Of a stretch of DNA of 54,269 bases, positions 1 through 9,722 are shown piece by piece. The position numbers and the translations under genes are program-made. Each line of letters begins with the position of its first letter. Within the stretch, counting starts at the first letter, position 1. This DNA comes from Lyngbya sp. PCC 8106 (GTDB lineage Bacteria > Cyanobacteriota > Cyanobacteriia > Cyanobacteriales > Microcoleaceae), in the NCBI RefSeq assembly GCF_000169095.1, contig NZ_AAVU01000047.1, positions 1-54,269 on the forward strand. Reading direction: 5' to 3'. Under the pieces are notes generated by a model, which did not search any database, was not told where the DNA came from, and saw only the letters and a program-made list of their open reading frames with translations.

Positions 1-359
1 AATCGAGGCTTACCGCTACGTTTTCCATTTTTATCTCCCTTGATATAACGACTAAAAGCTAGATCGACTCGTTTGACCATATCTTGCAAAACATGAGCAT
101 GGATGTCTTTATACCAAGGTCGCTCTTGTTTTAATTGAACAAGGGATCTTTTTTGTTTATAGTATTCTGGTTGTTCTCTAGGTTCAGCAATACTACAAAC
201 TAAAGGACAAGAATTAACGTAATTTCTGTTGTTTTCCCACCAATCAAATCTATCAGCTAACAAATAATTGTACTGACACCTTAATTTTTCTAGCCAACTG
301 TTGAGACGACAACGTTGTTCGTAATTAGGTTTTAAACGATATTGGTAAGAAATTATCAT
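1..359 (-). CDS. tnpB: IS605-family TnpB (OrfB), N-terminal part, cut by window edge
   Basis: Reading the minus strand from the ATG at 357-359 gives an open frame to the window edge, about 119 residues, starting MIISYQYRLKPNYEQRCRLN and ending in a basic GKRSGKPR stretch. This is the N-terminal helix-turn-helix region of IS605 TnpB, the RNA-guided nuclease/accessory protein of these elements. The RuvC and zinc-finger parts lie outside the window, so integrity cannot be judged. The gene is divergent from a tnpA 54 bases away, the arrangement expected of a complete IS605-type element. The assignment rests on the family start motif (YRLKPN..Q...L..WL) and the neighbouring transposase. Confidence 0.8.
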   Translation of the reverse strand, partial: MIISYQYRLKPNYEQRCRLNSWLEKLRCQYNYLLADRFDWWENNRNYVNSCPLVCSIAEPREQPEYYKQKRSLVQLKQERPWYKDIHAHVLQDMVKRVDLAFSRYIKGDKNGKRSGKPR

Positions 360-413
360 GGTAAACCTCGACCTGTTACAATGACTGTAACATAAAACAG
401 GCACGGTGACAAC

Positions 414-821
414 ATGAAAGATGATTTTGTCTCTAGCGGGAGAGCAATATCAGACTTAAAAGCCCACTTGGTTTTGACAACTAAGTATCGACGTAAAGTG
501 TTTACAGGAGCTATAATAGAGCGACTTCAAACCATCATATGGGAACTTTGCCGTAAATGGGATTGTCAGATGATTGAAGTTAATGGGGAAACAGACCACA
601 TTCATTTGCTTTTCCAATATTACCCACAATTAGAATTACCTAAGTTTGTAGGTAACTTAAAATCTATAACCAGTCGTCGTTTAAGAACTGAATTTCCAGA
701 ATTAGCTGATGTTTATAGAAAGTCAGTTTTATGGAATGAATCATATTTTATTGCTAGTTGCGGAGGTGTAACTGTTTCACAATTAAAAGAATATGTTGAG
801 AATCAAAAAACTCCTAATTGA
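414..821 (+). CDS. tnpA: IS200/IS605 Y1 transposase TnpA
   Basis: This 135-residue protein has the usual length of the single-domain Y1 (HUH) transposases that cut and join single-stranded DNA at hairpin ends. The HUH motif is HIHLL (about residues 62-66). The catalytic tyrosine lies in the C-terminal helix in YVENQ (about residue 127). The N-terminal strand KAHLVLTTKYRRKVF is typical of the family. It is intact and divergent from the tnpB at the window edge, so it could mobilise this element and perhaps the tnpB-only elements nearby if their hairpins match. No strong Shine-Dalgarno sequence precedes the ATG. Confidence 0.92.
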   Translation: MKDDFVSSGRAISDLKAHLVLTTKYRRKVFTGAIIERLQTIIWELCRKWDCQMIEVNGETDHIHLLFQYYPQLELPKFVGNLKSITSRRLRTEFPELADVYRKSVLWNESYFIASCGGVTVSQLKEYVENQKTPN

Positions 822-931
822 CAAAATTTCGGACATCGAGTCCTTAATTTGTCGGGCTATCCTTCCCGACGTTCATCTTCGATAGAACGCGGGGCTGTCG
901 CCATTAGCTCAACAACTGCTCTATGTTTGAT
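822..931. repeat. Putative end of the IS605-like element, with hairpin
   Basis: Just after tnpA lies an inverted repeat, GTCGGG (851-856) and CCCGAC (865-870), with an 8-base loop. IS605 ends carry short subterminal hairpins recognised by TnpA, so this is probably the tnpA-side end. The exact boundary is not visible. Confidence 0.45.
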
Positions 932-2614
932 TTATCCTAGTTTTGTCGAGAGTAAACATTTACACAGTTGAGAGGCTCCGCGATCAAGGGCTTGTTCTGC
1001 CGCTTCGGGTAGCTGTTCTGCTGAACTCCCCAATCGAGGAATCGTGCTAGCGATCCCAAAACTCATCGACAAGTATTGTCGTTCATCTGTTGATTCTGGG
1101 GTTAATTTAATTTTTTCAACTTTAGCTTGAATCGTTTCAACCAGTTGTATGGCGATCGCTGAATTGGCTTTGGGTAATAACACGGCAAACTCAGTTTCGT
1201 CATAGCGAGCAACGAGATGATGAGGATTTTTGACAGCAGCATTAATGGTTTGAGCTATTTGTTTGAGGAATTGTCCGGCTGCTTGTTTTCCATAGGTTTC
1301 GCGATAAAATGAGTAATAGTTTAGATCACACAAAACCATCGAAAAAGGTAAGGATTCTGGAGAGAGATGATCCCATTTTTCGTAGAGGTATTGATTGAAG
1401 CTTTGACGATTGAGCAGTTGAGTTAAGTTATCAATACCGGATAAGTATTTTAATTTCTTTTTGGCCTCCTCAAGTTGCTGATAAAGTTGAGCTTGATTGA
1501 TGGCAACGGAGAGTTGATTGGCAAAACTATAAATTAATTTTAAATCCGATTCTTGCCAACTATGTCCCGGATTTTTCATCACTAGGCTTAGACTTCCCCA
1601 TATCTCTGAGTGAGAATACAACGGTACGGGTAGCCAAGCTCCTGGACTATTGTGCAGAAACTCATCAATTTTATTTTCGTCTATTTTGACTTCTTTATGG
1701 TTCGTCATGTTCGCGGTGACATAAGCGGGAACTTTTAAAGGAATTGAGGACCCTTCTCGATCAAGTTTAACGAGATTGCGAGCCTCAAATCGTAATAATC
1801 GTGGATGATCCAATTGTTTAATCGGTTCTAAACTTTCTGGGGAATTGACCGCAAATTCAGCTTCGGGGGAACGATACTCAGCTCGACTCAGCCAGCATTG
1901 TTCATCGGCAAGATATTCAACAATTTGCACAGATAAAACTGGAAATATTTTACCGATTTCTTCAACTGCTGCCGAAAAAACGATCTCTAAATTAAAAGAA
2001 GATCGCATCACTTGCGTCAGACGATTGAGAGCTTGTTCTCGTCGATTTTGTTGTTTGATTTCCTGTTCCATTTGTTTGCTATGTGTAATGTCAATTGTTC
2101 GACAAAGATAGCCTTTAAACTGATTTTCTTGATCGCGGAGAACATTAACAGACAACTTCACCCAAATAAAATTTCCTTGTTTGTGGTGTAATTTAATTTC
2201 ATATCTTTCTTCTTTTTTCGCCAGAGTTTGATAGGAGCAAAGCTGAGAAAATGCCGGATGTTCTCGATCTAAGAACAGAGTAAAAGATTTACCGCTCATT
2301 TCTTCTACCGATGTTCCTAGCATTTCTGCCATCTTGTGATTTAAAAAAGTGATCTTTTTATCTCGATCTAAAATGACTATTCCTTCCAGTCTAGTTTCTA
2401 GAAATTGACGAGATAGTTGTTGAATATCGTTTAAATTTGATAGGGGATCAACTGGACTCAACTCTACCTCAGAATAAGAGGTAATTCCCGAAAAACCATA
2501 ATTTTCGAGTAGTGGCATTTCTTGATGACACTGAATACAAAATCCTATCTTTTTGTGGTCACTAATATGAACCAATAGGGGTTCAGAACAGCACGAACAT
2601 AAAAACTTATGCAC
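932..2614 (-). CDS. PAS-GAF sensor with degenerate GGDEF domain
   Basis: This 560-residue signalling protein lacks membrane segments. Residues 1-35 hold CxxC pairs (FLCSCC, then FCIQC) that could bind zinc. A PAS domain follows at about 68-185 (GIVILDRDKKITFLN, ending in DITHSKQ with a PAC motif), then a GAF-like domain at about 195-378, a coiled linker and a GGDEF-family domain at about 395-555. The active-site loop that should read RYGGDEF reads RYDETEF (470-476), so both glycines needed for GTP binding are missing. Diguanylate cyclase activity is therefore unlikely, and a c-di-GMP or GTP sensing or scaffolding role is more plausible. No HAMP or EAL domain is seen. The gene is monocistronic. 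Confidence 0.85.
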   Translation of the reverse strand: MHKFLCSCCSEPLLVHISDHKKIGFCIQCHQEMPLLENYGFSGITSYSEVELSPVDPLSNLNDIQQLSRQFLETRLEGIVILDRDKKITFLNHKMAEMLGTSVEEMSGKSFTLFLDREHPAFSQLCSYQTLAKKEERYEIKLHHKQGNFIWVKLSVNVLRDQENQFKGYLCRTIDITHSKQMEQEIKQQNRREQALNRLTQVMRSSFNLEIVFSAAVEEIGKIFPVLSVQIVEYLADEQCWLSRAEYRSPEAEFAVNSPESLEPIKQLDHPRLLRFEARNLVKLDREGSSIPLKVPAYVTANMTNHKEVKIDENKIDEFLHNSPGAWLPVPLYSHSEIWGSLSLVMKNPGHSWQESDLKLIYSFANQLSVAINQAQLYQQLEEAKKKLKYLSGIDNLTQLLNRQSFNQYLYEKWDHLSPESLPFSMVLCDLNYYSFYRETYGKQAAGQFLKQIAQTINAAVKNPHHLVARYDETEFAVLLPKANSAIAIQLVETIQAKVEKIKLTPESTDERQYLSMSFGIASTIPRLGSSAEQLPEAAEQALDRGASQLCKCLLSTKLG

Positions 2615-2912
2615 AGTTCTAGATCACCTCCTCTTTTTTTTCTAGTTAAACACAGATTCTATGATCTAGGATAAATCAATGAACATAGCTTATTTATTCT
2701 TCTTTACAATTCTTATGTAAATTTTGTTTGAAATCAACTATACTTTTAAAAGTGCAGGCATTATTTTCGAGATATTTTGAAGTTTTCAAACATTTTATGA
2801 AAATTTGATACATTTGAGAAAGTCTATCTGATTAATAGTCATCCCTCGGAGGAGGGATTTTGTTTGACTTTCAGCAGATCAGAGCCGATAATACAGTTTC
2901 AACAATCTGGCT
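2615..2912. other. AT-rich intergenic region with a short hairpin
   Basis: This non-coding stretch separates two minus-strand genes. The only structure seen is ATCCCTC (2841-2847) pairing with GAGGGAT (2852-2858) across a 4-base loop, followed on the plus strand by TTTTGTTT. That resembles a plus-strand terminator, although no plus-strand gene precedes it. On the minus strand it lacks a T tract. The promoter of the PAS-GAF gene probably lies near 2620-2700. Confidence 0.4.
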
Positions 2913-4268
2913 TCAACGAATGGTGAGTAAGTAGCTTTCGTGCAGTTTTAAATTCGGAATAGTTAGACGAACGATTTGATTACCGACAGAGATTTGGTCT
3001 TGTTTAACGGTTTCGAGTTGGGAAATCACCTTTTCTCCAGAATCAGGAATTCTCGCCACAGCAAAGGTTAGCGGTTTTCCTGAACGAGCAATATCAAGCT
3101 TTTGTAAATTTCTCAGGGTCAAGACAACTGTTGCTCTCCCCGGCGAGGCGCCCTGTTCAAAATAGCCAAACAAAATTTGAGCTTCACCTTTGGGGTTAGA
3201 CTGACTGGCTAAGGCGACGACTCTAGGGTTACTCGACTCGCTCTTGACTCGGGAACTCAACCCATCTGCATAGGCTTTATACACCCACCACACCGCTCTC
3301 GGGGCTGACTGTTCGGGTGTCACTAAACCATCGAGGCTTTCATTAAAACAATTATTACGTCCCCCGCCGATGGGTTCCCAACACGCTTTACAAGCACCAT
3401 CAACCCGACTTTGTTCGGCGTAAGTCAGATATCCTAAATTTTCTGCGGGGCGATATTGAGCAATTGGCCCAACAATTTCATTGAGATAAATTTTCTGAAT
3501 TTTGAGGCTTTGATACTTGGAATTTTGTACAAATGAACGCCGGACTTCATCAACATGATTATTAATTCGGGTAATCTCTTGATCGTTGAGTTCGTGCCAA
3601 GAAATAAAGTTAACTTCTAAGTTATTTTCTTGGCAATAATCTAAGAAATCCCGCAAAAAACCTTGATCATATTTGGCAATACTCGGCCCTCCAATCATTA
3701 CATTCGGCCCGAGTTCTTGACGAATAGCTGTGTAAGCTCGTTTGTAGGTTTCAAAAAATTGTTTTCGACTTCCTCGCCAAAAGGGATCTTTAAGATCTGG
3801 CTCGTTCCAAACATCCCAGGTCATATTTTTACCTTTATGTTGTTGAGCAAGTTTTCTAACGTGTTCTTCCCATTTACTATAATCTTCATAGGGCCAGCCA
3901 CGGGGTTTTCCATAGCCCCAAGTATCACTTAAGAGTAATTGAAATTGAGAACCGATACCTGTAATTCGAGGATAATGCTTTAATGTAGAGGTTCGCCACA
4001 ACTTCGGTTGCAACGGACTTAATTTATCGTTGGGGGGTTTGTTATCACCAATACCATACAAAAAACCACTCATCGAATGAATCCCCTGGAGAGGCGCACC
4101 AAAATCAATCGCAACGGTGGCTTGAGTTTGTCCCAAAACAGGAGACTGTCTACTTAAAAAGGTCAGTAATGCAAAACTGATAAACAATAATGCACAAAGG
4201 GTTCGGAATGGCTTCTGCTTAAAATATCTGAGGTGAGTAAAGAGATTGAATGGTTTTAATTTTTCCAT
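2913..4268 (-). CDS. Secreted GH39/GH5-like glycoside hydrolase (clan A fold)
   Basis: This 451-residue protein starts with a basic segment and a hydrophobic stretch at about 22-38 (TLCALLFISFALLTF), a signal peptide or membrane anchor. The catalytic TIM barrel shows WDVWNEPD with the likely acid/base Glu156, and YLNEIVG with the likely nucleophile Glu264, the spacing expected of clan A retaining glycosidases such as GH39 xylosidases. A beta-sandwich-like tail runs from about 370 to 451. The substrate is not predictable; modification of extracellular polysaccharide is a reasonable inference. The start is supported by the signal sequence. Confidence 0.75.
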   Translation of the reverse strand: MEKLKPFNLFTHLRYFKQKPFRTLCALLFISFALLTFLSRQSPVLGQTQATVAIDFGAPLQGIHSMSGFLYGIGDNKPPNDKLSPLQPKLWRTSTLKHYPRITGIGSQFQLLLSDTWGYGKPRGWPYEDYSKWEEHVRKLAQQHKGKNMTWDVWNEPDLKDPFWRGSRKQFFETYKRAYTAIRQELGPNVMIGGPSIAKYDQGFLRDFLDYCQENNLEVNFISWHELNDQEITRINNHVDEVRRSFVQNSKYQSLKIQKIYLNEIVGPIAQYRPAENLGYLTYAEQSRVDGACKACWEPIGGGRNNCFNESLDGLVTPEQSAPRAVWWVYKAYADGLSSRVKSESSNPRVVALASQSNPKGEAQILFGYFEQGASPGRATVVLTLRNLQKLDIARSGKPLTFAVARIPDSGEKVISQLETVKQDQISVGNQIVRLTIPNLKLHESYLLTIR

Positions 4269-4390
4269 TGATAAAATGTTGGAGTGCCGATGATTAAATT
4301 AATCAGGTCAATTATATCAAGTCAGGAGAAAAAAGAGGGATAAATGGGTTGATTTTTTATCCTCTCTTTTTCTAATTAAAGTTCAATATT

Positions 4391-5737
4391 CTAACGCATG
4401 GTTACGAATTCCTCGCCACTGGTGGGATGAATTCCCATTGTCTTGTCAAAATCTTTTTTCGTCGCTCCCATATTGACTGCGATCGCAACTCCTTGAATAA
4501 GTTCAGCCGAATCTTTGCCGACCATATGCGCCCCTAACACTCGATCAGTGTTGGTTTCAACAATTAACTTCATAAACACTTTTTCATCGGCTCCAGTTAA
4601 GCTGTGAAAGAGCGGACGAAAACGAGTGGTATAACATTTAATCGCCTCACCAAATTTTTCTTTTGCTTGCTCTTCTGTCATCCCAATTGTTGCCGCTTCG
4701 GGTTGAGAAAAAACGGCTGTCGCAATATTTTCATGGCTAATAGATTGAGGAAGATGACCATATTCAGTGTCAGCAAAAGCACGACCTTCAGCGATCGCAA
4801 CGGGGGTTAAATTGACCCGATCTGTGCAGTCTCCAACGGCATAAATATGAGATTGAGACGTTTGACTATCTTGAGTGACAGCGATCGCATCTTGATTCAT
4901 TTCAACTCCGGCATTTTCTAACATTAATTTGCCTAAGTTGGGTTTGCGACCCGTCGCACAGAGAAGTTGATCAACAATTAATGGTTTTTCTGCGTGTTCA
5001 CCTGTGAGGGTAATTTTTAAACCTTCATCGGTTTTTTCAATCTTTTCAATGGTAGTATTGGTGAGAAAATTGACGCCATGTTTACTCATTCCGTCTTGAA
5101 TATTACTACGGACATCTTGATCAAATCCTCGTAAAATCCAATCTCGGCGAATAATCTGAGTTACTTCACTTCCTAAACCTTTGAGAATTGATGCAAATTC
5201 TACTCCAATATAACCTCCTCCCCAGACTGCAAATCGCTGCGGTTTTTCAGTTAAAAGGAACATATCATCCGATGAAATACTATGTTCAATTCCAGGAATT
5301 TGAGGTTTAACCGGGTGTCCTCCAGTGGCGATTAAAATCTTATCGGCTGTCACTTTGCGATCGCCAACTTCTAGGGTATGGGGATCGATAAATTTAGCAT
5401 ATCCGCGAATCAATTCAACGCCTGCTTTTTCCAAAAAACTAATGTGGAGTTCACTCAAACGTCGCACTTCTTTATCAACAACATCGACTAATTTTTTCCA
5501 ATCAAAGGAGGGTTCTACCTCACTCCAACCATAGCCGAGTGCATCTTTATAATAGTGAGAAAAATGGGAAGCATAAACCATCAATTTTTTGGGAACACAA
5601 CCCCGAATCACACAGGTTCCCCCAACGAGATCATTTTCAGCGATCGCCACCTTCGCACCGTAGGAAGCCGCCCGTTTGGAAGACGCCAACCCGCCTGAAC
5701 CTGCACCGATTACAAATAGATCGTAGTCATAAGCCAT
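4391..5737 (-). CDS. gor: Glutathione reductase
   Basis: This 448-residue flavoprotein disulfide reductase regenerates GSH from GSSG. The FAD-binding motif GAGSGG is at 11-16. The redox-active pair is CVIRGC (Cys42 and Cys47), followed by VPKKLM. A second Rossmann motif, GGGYIGVEFASILKGLG, binds NADPH, and a second FAD motif is YAVGDC. The dimerisation domain ends with the HPTSGEE motif that supplies the catalytic His-Glu pair. Length and all catalytic residues are normal. Cyanobacterial Gor proteins share the CVIRGC form, while dihydrolipoamide dehydrogenases have different surrounding residues. It is transcribed alone, with an upstream region at 5738-5956. Confidence 0.93.
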   Translation of the reverse strand: MAYDYDLFVIGAGSGGLASSKRAASYGAKVAIAENDLVGGTCVIRGCVPKKLMVYASHFSHYYKDALGYGWSEVEPSFDWKKLVDVVDKEVRRLSELHISFLEKAGVELIRGYAKFIDPHTLEVGDRKVTADKILIATGGHPVKPQIPGIEHSISSDDMFLLTEKPQRFAVWGGGYIGVEFASILKGLGSEVTQIIRRDWILRGFDQDVRSNIQDGMSKHGVNFLTNTTIEKIEKTDEGLKITLTGEHAEKPLIVDQLLCATGRKPNLGKLMLENAGVEMNQDAIAVTQDSQTSQSHIYAVGDCTDRVNLTPVAIAEGRAFADTEYGHLPQSISHENIATAVFSQPEAATIGMTEEQAKEKFGEAIKCYTTRFRPLFHSLTGADEKVFMKLIVETNTDRVLGAHMVGKDSAELIQGVAIAVNMGATKKDFDKTMGIHPTSGEEFVTMR

Positions 5738-5956
5738 AATAAAATTGCCTCGTGTAGAGAATTTTCTGAAGTCTTTTCGCTGTGGTCAACTCGATTGTGC
5801 AGTTAACTCTTGGGATTCATTATAAATATTAACATATGGGAGTAACAAGATAGATTAGGGCATTTTTAGCAAGGGAAAACTCACCCTGAAGACACCGAGA
5901 CACAACCAGAGAATCAAAATGGATATTGATTAGTTTAAAATTAAAGTTAAACTCGA

Positions 5957-6577
5957 ATGGAGTTAGGAACCTTGAAACTGATTTTAGTAGCACCCAACCC
6001 CGCTTTAGCTGCGGCTTTTCGAGAACATTTTCATTATTTACCGGATGTAAAAGTTATCAACGATTCTTTTGAGGCGGTATCGGAGTATGATTGTTTGGTG
6101 AGTCCGGCTAATTCTTTTGGCTTGATGGATGGCGGAATTGATGCTGCAATTATTCAGTATTTTGGCAAAGAATTAATGATCGCAGTTCAAGATAAGATTT
6201 TAGCAGAGTATCTCGGCGAACAACCTGTGGGAAGCTGTTTAATTGTGGAAACAAAACATCCCAAACATCCTTTTTTAGCCCATACACCAACCATGCGGGT
6301 TCCCATGTCGGTGAATGGAACTGATATTCCCTATGTGGCAATGTGGGCAATGTTGCTGGAGATTCGCCGTCACAATTTACATCAAAAGCGACAAATTGAA
6401 ACGGTTATTTGTCCTGGTTTTGGAACAGGAATTGGCAAGGTTCCCTATACAGAAGCCGCCCGTCTAATGGCGTTGGCTTACGATCATTTTGTTTATCCAC
6501 CGACTTCGATTAATACTTTTTTTGCCGCCGAAAGACAGCTTCAAATTTGGGAGGGAGGAAAGTCTAATAAAAGTTAA
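5957..6577 (+). CDS. Macro-domain protein (ADP-ribose binding)
   Basis: This 206-residue cytosolic protein is made of a single macro domain. After a short strand (LKLILVAPNP) it shows CLVSPANSFGLMDGGIDAAI at about 46-65, the ADP-ribose binding loop in which the Asn and the glycines are conserved, and a second glycine loop ICPGFGTGIGKVP near 155. Macro domains bind or hydrolyse ADP-ribose derivatives. This clade has no assigned substrate that I know of. The following GHL10 gene starts 49 bases downstream on the same strand, so co-transcription is possible. Confidence 0.85.
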   Translation: MELGTLKLILVAPNPALAAAFREHFHYLPDVKVINDSFEAVSEYDCLVSPANSFGLMDGGIDAAIIQYFGKELMIAVQDKILAEYLGEQPVGSCLIVETKHPKHPFLAHTPTMRVPMSVNGTDIPYVAMWAMLLEIRRHNLHQKRQIETVICPGFGTGIGKVPYTEAARLMALAYDHFVYPPTSINTFFAAERQLQIWEGGKSNKS

Positions 6578-6626
6578 TAATGAATTGCAAATTTCAGTTA
6601 TTTCAAATTTTGAAAAGTATTAAAAA

Positions 6627-7886
6627 ATGAGAGGACGACGCAAGAGACTTGACCTGTTAATGCTTATTTTTTTGAGTTTATGTTTAAGCTTTGCACTGAC
6701 ATGGACTCGTTTCTATCCGACTACAATTCCGAAAAGTTCAGTAGCAGCTAGCGATGAAATACGAGGAGTTTGGATTACCAATGTCAATAGTGGTATTTTG
6801 TTTGTTCCGGGTGGAACTGAATTGGCATTAAATCAACTTTCACAATTAAATTTTAATACCGTTTATCCGGTATTTTGGAATCGAGGAACAACCTTTTATC
6901 GAAGTTCTACCGCCCGTCGAGTTACAGGACGCTTTCAAGATTCGTTACTGAATTTAATCCATTTAGGAAAAGATGTTTTATCTGATATTATTAGCCAAGG
7001 ACATCAACGAGGTTTAAGAGTGATTCCTTGGTTTGAATATGGGTTTATGGCACCGATCAATTCTCAGCTTGTCCAACGCCATCCCGAATGGATTACTTTA
7101 CCAAACAGTTCTAAATTTTTAGCTATTCCTTCTCTAAAGGATTTAGATGATGCTTTACTGCCCAACTTTCCACCGAGTAATAAATTGTCTGGATGGTTGG
7201 GGATTAAAAATGTGTGGTTAAATCCCTTACATCCTCAAGTTCAGAGATTTATAGAAGACTTAATTATTGAAGTCGTGATTAAATATGATGTTGATGGTAT
7301 ACAATTTGATGATAATTTTGGAATGCCAATAGAACTGGGTTATGATTGGTATACTCGTAAAATTTATAAGCAAGAACATGAAGGTAAACTTCCTCCAAAT
7401 AATCCCGCAGATCCCGAATGGATGCGGTGGAGGGCGGATAAAATTACAGCTTTTATGAAAATCTTACATGATCGCATTAAAGCCGTCAAACCAGACTGTC
7501 TGATTTCTCTCGCGCCGAACCCCCGTGAATTTGCTTATAACGAATCTCTACAAGACTGGCAAACCTGGGTGAAACAGGGTTTAATTGAGGAGTTAATCTT
7601 ACAAGTTTATCGAGATAGCCCTAAAGCTTTTGTAAGCGAGTTAGACGATCCAGAAATTCTAGAAATTCGGGGTAAAATTCCGGTCGGAATTGGAATTTTA
7701 AGCGGTACAATGGGACATCCTGTGGAGATCGAACAAATTCAGCAACAAGTGAAAGAAGTTCGCTCACACAACTTTCAAGGAATTTCTTTTTTTTACTGGG
7801 AAACACTGTGGAGTTATTTTACTCCAGATGCACCCCGAGAACGTCGGAGAGTATTTGAAATTTTATTTTCGCCTTCGCCCTCCTAA
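6627..7886 (+). CDS. Secreted GHL10/DUF187 glycoside hydrolase-like protein
   Basis: This 419-residue protein begins with a basic N-terminus and a signal or anchor helix (LDLLMLIFLSLCLSFALT, about 8-25). EIRGVWITNVNSG marks the start of the GHL10 (DUF187, YddW-like) barrel, which continues through WNRGTTFYRS, GLRVIPWFEYGFM and VDGIQFDDNFGMP to the C-terminus. The Asp pair in QFDDNFG sits where catalytic acids are expected. Members are thought to act on peptidoglycan-like or other glycans, but biochemical assignments are few. Length is normal for the cyanobacterial group. Confidence 0.82.
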   Translation: MRGRRKRLDLLMLIFLSLCLSFALTWTRFYPTTIPKSSVAASDEIRGVWITNVNSGILFVPGGTELALNQLSQLNFNTVYPVFWNRGTTFYRSSTARRVTGRFQDSLLNLIHLGKDVLSDIISQGHQRGLRVIPWFEYGFMAPINSQLVQRHPEWITLPNSSKFLAIPSLKDLDDALLPNFPPSNKLSGWLGIKNVWLNPLHPQVQRFIEDLIIEVVIKYDVDGIQFDDNFGMPIELGYDWYTRKIYKQEHEGKLPPNNPADPEWMRWRADKITAFMKILHDRIKAVKPDCLISLAPNPREFAYNESLQDWQTWVKQGLIEELILQVYRDSPKAFVSELDDPEILEIRGKIPVGIGILSGTMGHPVEIEQIQQQVKEVRSHNFQGISFFYWETLWSYFTPDAPRERRRVFEILFSPSPS

Positions 7887-7935
7887 CGTTCTACAATTCA
7901 TGTGTATCAACTGCTCTCAAACCATGAAATTCCAA

Positions 7936-9255
7936 TCAAGAATTAGATTCATTTAAGCGTTTTTGCCATTCTGCATCAATTTTATCTGCTTGTTCGAGTT
8001 CTTGTTCGACTAAATCGGATTCGGTGGTGTAAGCTAAATCTTTTTGATCGATCACTGTTTCTGCGGCAAATTGATGAGCAAAACTCAGTTTTTGTTTAAC
8101 AGAATCCTGAGCTTGATTCAATATTGCCATCCGTTCTTGTCGGTTTTGATTGCGAACCTCAATGCGAGCATTCTGCCATTTTATCCAAATAAAACGAATC
8201 AAAGGAACGGTTAAAAATCCAATCCCATAAACCAACAAAAGCGGGAAAATAACATCGACAAAGGCAACCAATCCACCTAAACTTTGAACCAGATTCTGAT
8301 CTTGTAATAAACTCGCCAAAATGATCGCCCCGACAATATTGGCAACACCCAAACCTGCGGCTAACATTAATTGACCAGAACTAGCTTGGCTAAACTTCCA
8401 CAATTGTTCTTTCAGAGAACTCACAATCGCTTGAGGACGATATTGGTTAGCCGTCGTTTGTAAATCGGGGAAATGATAAACCAGTTCACCTTGAGGACTC
8501 ACTTTTGGATAACCATTAAATCGAGTCAAAACAGGTAACATATAGTCTTCGTATTCTTCCTCTTGACGACTAATTTCATCGAGATAGGGTGCAACCTGTT
8601 CAGCAATAATAGCCCCCTGATTGTTGCGAATTAAGGTAGCAATCGTTTTCCAACGTCGTTCTTCTAAATTAGCATTCGGATTTCCATCTCCAAAGAGAAA
8701 AGAAAAGACAGCTTCTAAAAAGTTGTACTGATTGTCTTTGGGATTAGCAGAACGTTGACGTCGTTGATGGTAATAATCATCATCATTCCAATACAAAAAC
8801 CAATACCAGTTCGAGCCAAACCACAAGCGAGGAACAAAGATAAATCCACCGCCACTATCACTACTTCCACCGGAATCATCGCCATCTCGACTGGAATTCA
8901 TCGCAATCAAAATAATGGCAATACTCACAAAAATCAGCACAATAGAAGCCAGTAGGAAAATCCCAAAAGAAATGCGGATGATATAAAATAACACACGCCA
9001 AACTTTTTCCCACCATTCTTGCAATTTTAACCGCCAAAATTTATTGCGGAGAACAGTCCGAAAATCCTGGGAGAACTGAAACGCAATTTCCCCAGACTCA
9101 GCGACTTGAAGATGTCCTCCAGCATCAGAAGCCAATGCGAGAAGTTGTTGTTGAGCGACGTTAACATCGATTCCTGCTTGGGCGGCTACGTCCCCAACTG
9201 TGACGCGATAGCCCAACTGCTCAACCGATTTCATTATCGAAGGGTTTGGTGTCAT
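7936..9255 (-). CDS. Conserved cyanobacterial membrane protein, unknown function
   Basis: This 439-residue protein starts with a helix-turn-helix-like segment (YRVTVGDVAAQAGIDVNVAQQQLLALA, shown here in part by its first 13 residues), looking like a small winged helix. Transmembrane helices lie at about 87-118 (ISFGIFLLASIVLIFV) and at about 298-355 (LMLAAGLGVANIVGAI, then LLLVYGIGFLTVPLIR). Between them are a Ser/Gly/Asp-rich loop and a Tyr/Trp-rich loop (WYWFLYWNDDDYY). The C-terminal 80 residues are charged and probably cytosolic. I recognise it as a widespread cyanobacterial hypothetical, but no function can be read from it. Confidence 0.7.
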   Translation of the reverse strand: MTPNPSIMKSVEQLGYRVTVGDVAAQAGIDVNVAQQQLLALASDAGGHLQVAESGEIAFQFSQDFRTVLRNKFWRLKLQEWWEKVWRVLFYIIRISFGIFLLASIVLIFVSIAIILIAMNSSRDGDDSGGSSDSGGGFIFVPRLWFGSNWYWFLYWNDDDYYHQRRQRSANPKDNQYNFLEAVFSFLFGDGNPNANLEERRWKTIATLIRNNQGAIIAEQVAPYLDEISRQEEEYEDYMLPVLTRFNGYPKVSPQGELVYHFPDLQTTANQYRPQAIVSSLKEQLWKFSQASSGQLMLAAGLGVANIVGAIILASLLQDQNLVQSLGGLVAFVDVIFPLLLVYGIGFLTVPLIRFIWIKWQNARIEVRNQNRQERMAILNQAQDSVKQKLSFAHQFAAETVIDQKDLAYTTESDLVEQELEQADKIDAEWQKRLNESNS

Positions 9256-9722
9256 AGCGCGTTTTTTTGCTCTAAAGCTATCTCCATATACTTACTTCTA
9301 GTTTGACATACTTCCTCCGTGAAGCTTTGTCCTGATGGGGAATTTTTTAACTCACATTACCGAGGAGAGTTATACATAAAAGTAGACCCTTTATGGCTTG
9401 ATTTGTTTATATTGTCGGTTGCATCCTTTTTTGTTAAGCGGCTTGTATAGCTGTCGCGGCTGTCAATTAGGAGGCCCGCAATTTTGTTAAAATATAGTGA
9501 AGATGCGAGTTTGACCTCACGACTTCTGAGTTCTGCTATAACAACAGTCCTCTGACGACATCTGAGAACAATTTTTCAGCCCGACTTCAGAAAAAGTTAA
9601 CGACAAGCTAAAGTATAGAATAGGCTCTTTTAACGGCATGAGTATAAACTCAACGGTAATCAAGGGCAAATTCAAGTTAAATTAATGATCGCACAACTCT
9701 CAAGCACTGGAGAATCAAGTTA
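9256..9722. other. Long 5' region of ycf3, no gene seen
   Basis: About 470 bases separate the divergent membrane-protein gene and ycf3. I found no open frame of convincing length, no tRNA and no strong terminator. Both promoters must lie here. The stretch 9480-9500 (GTTAAAATATAG) is an AT-rich candidate for a -10 region, but nothing decisive is visible. Confidence 0.5.

Noticed and set aside
2841..2858. Hairpin as a terminator of the GH39-like gene
   Set aside because: On the minus strand it has no T tract; the T-rich side lies on the plus strand, where no gene precedes it.
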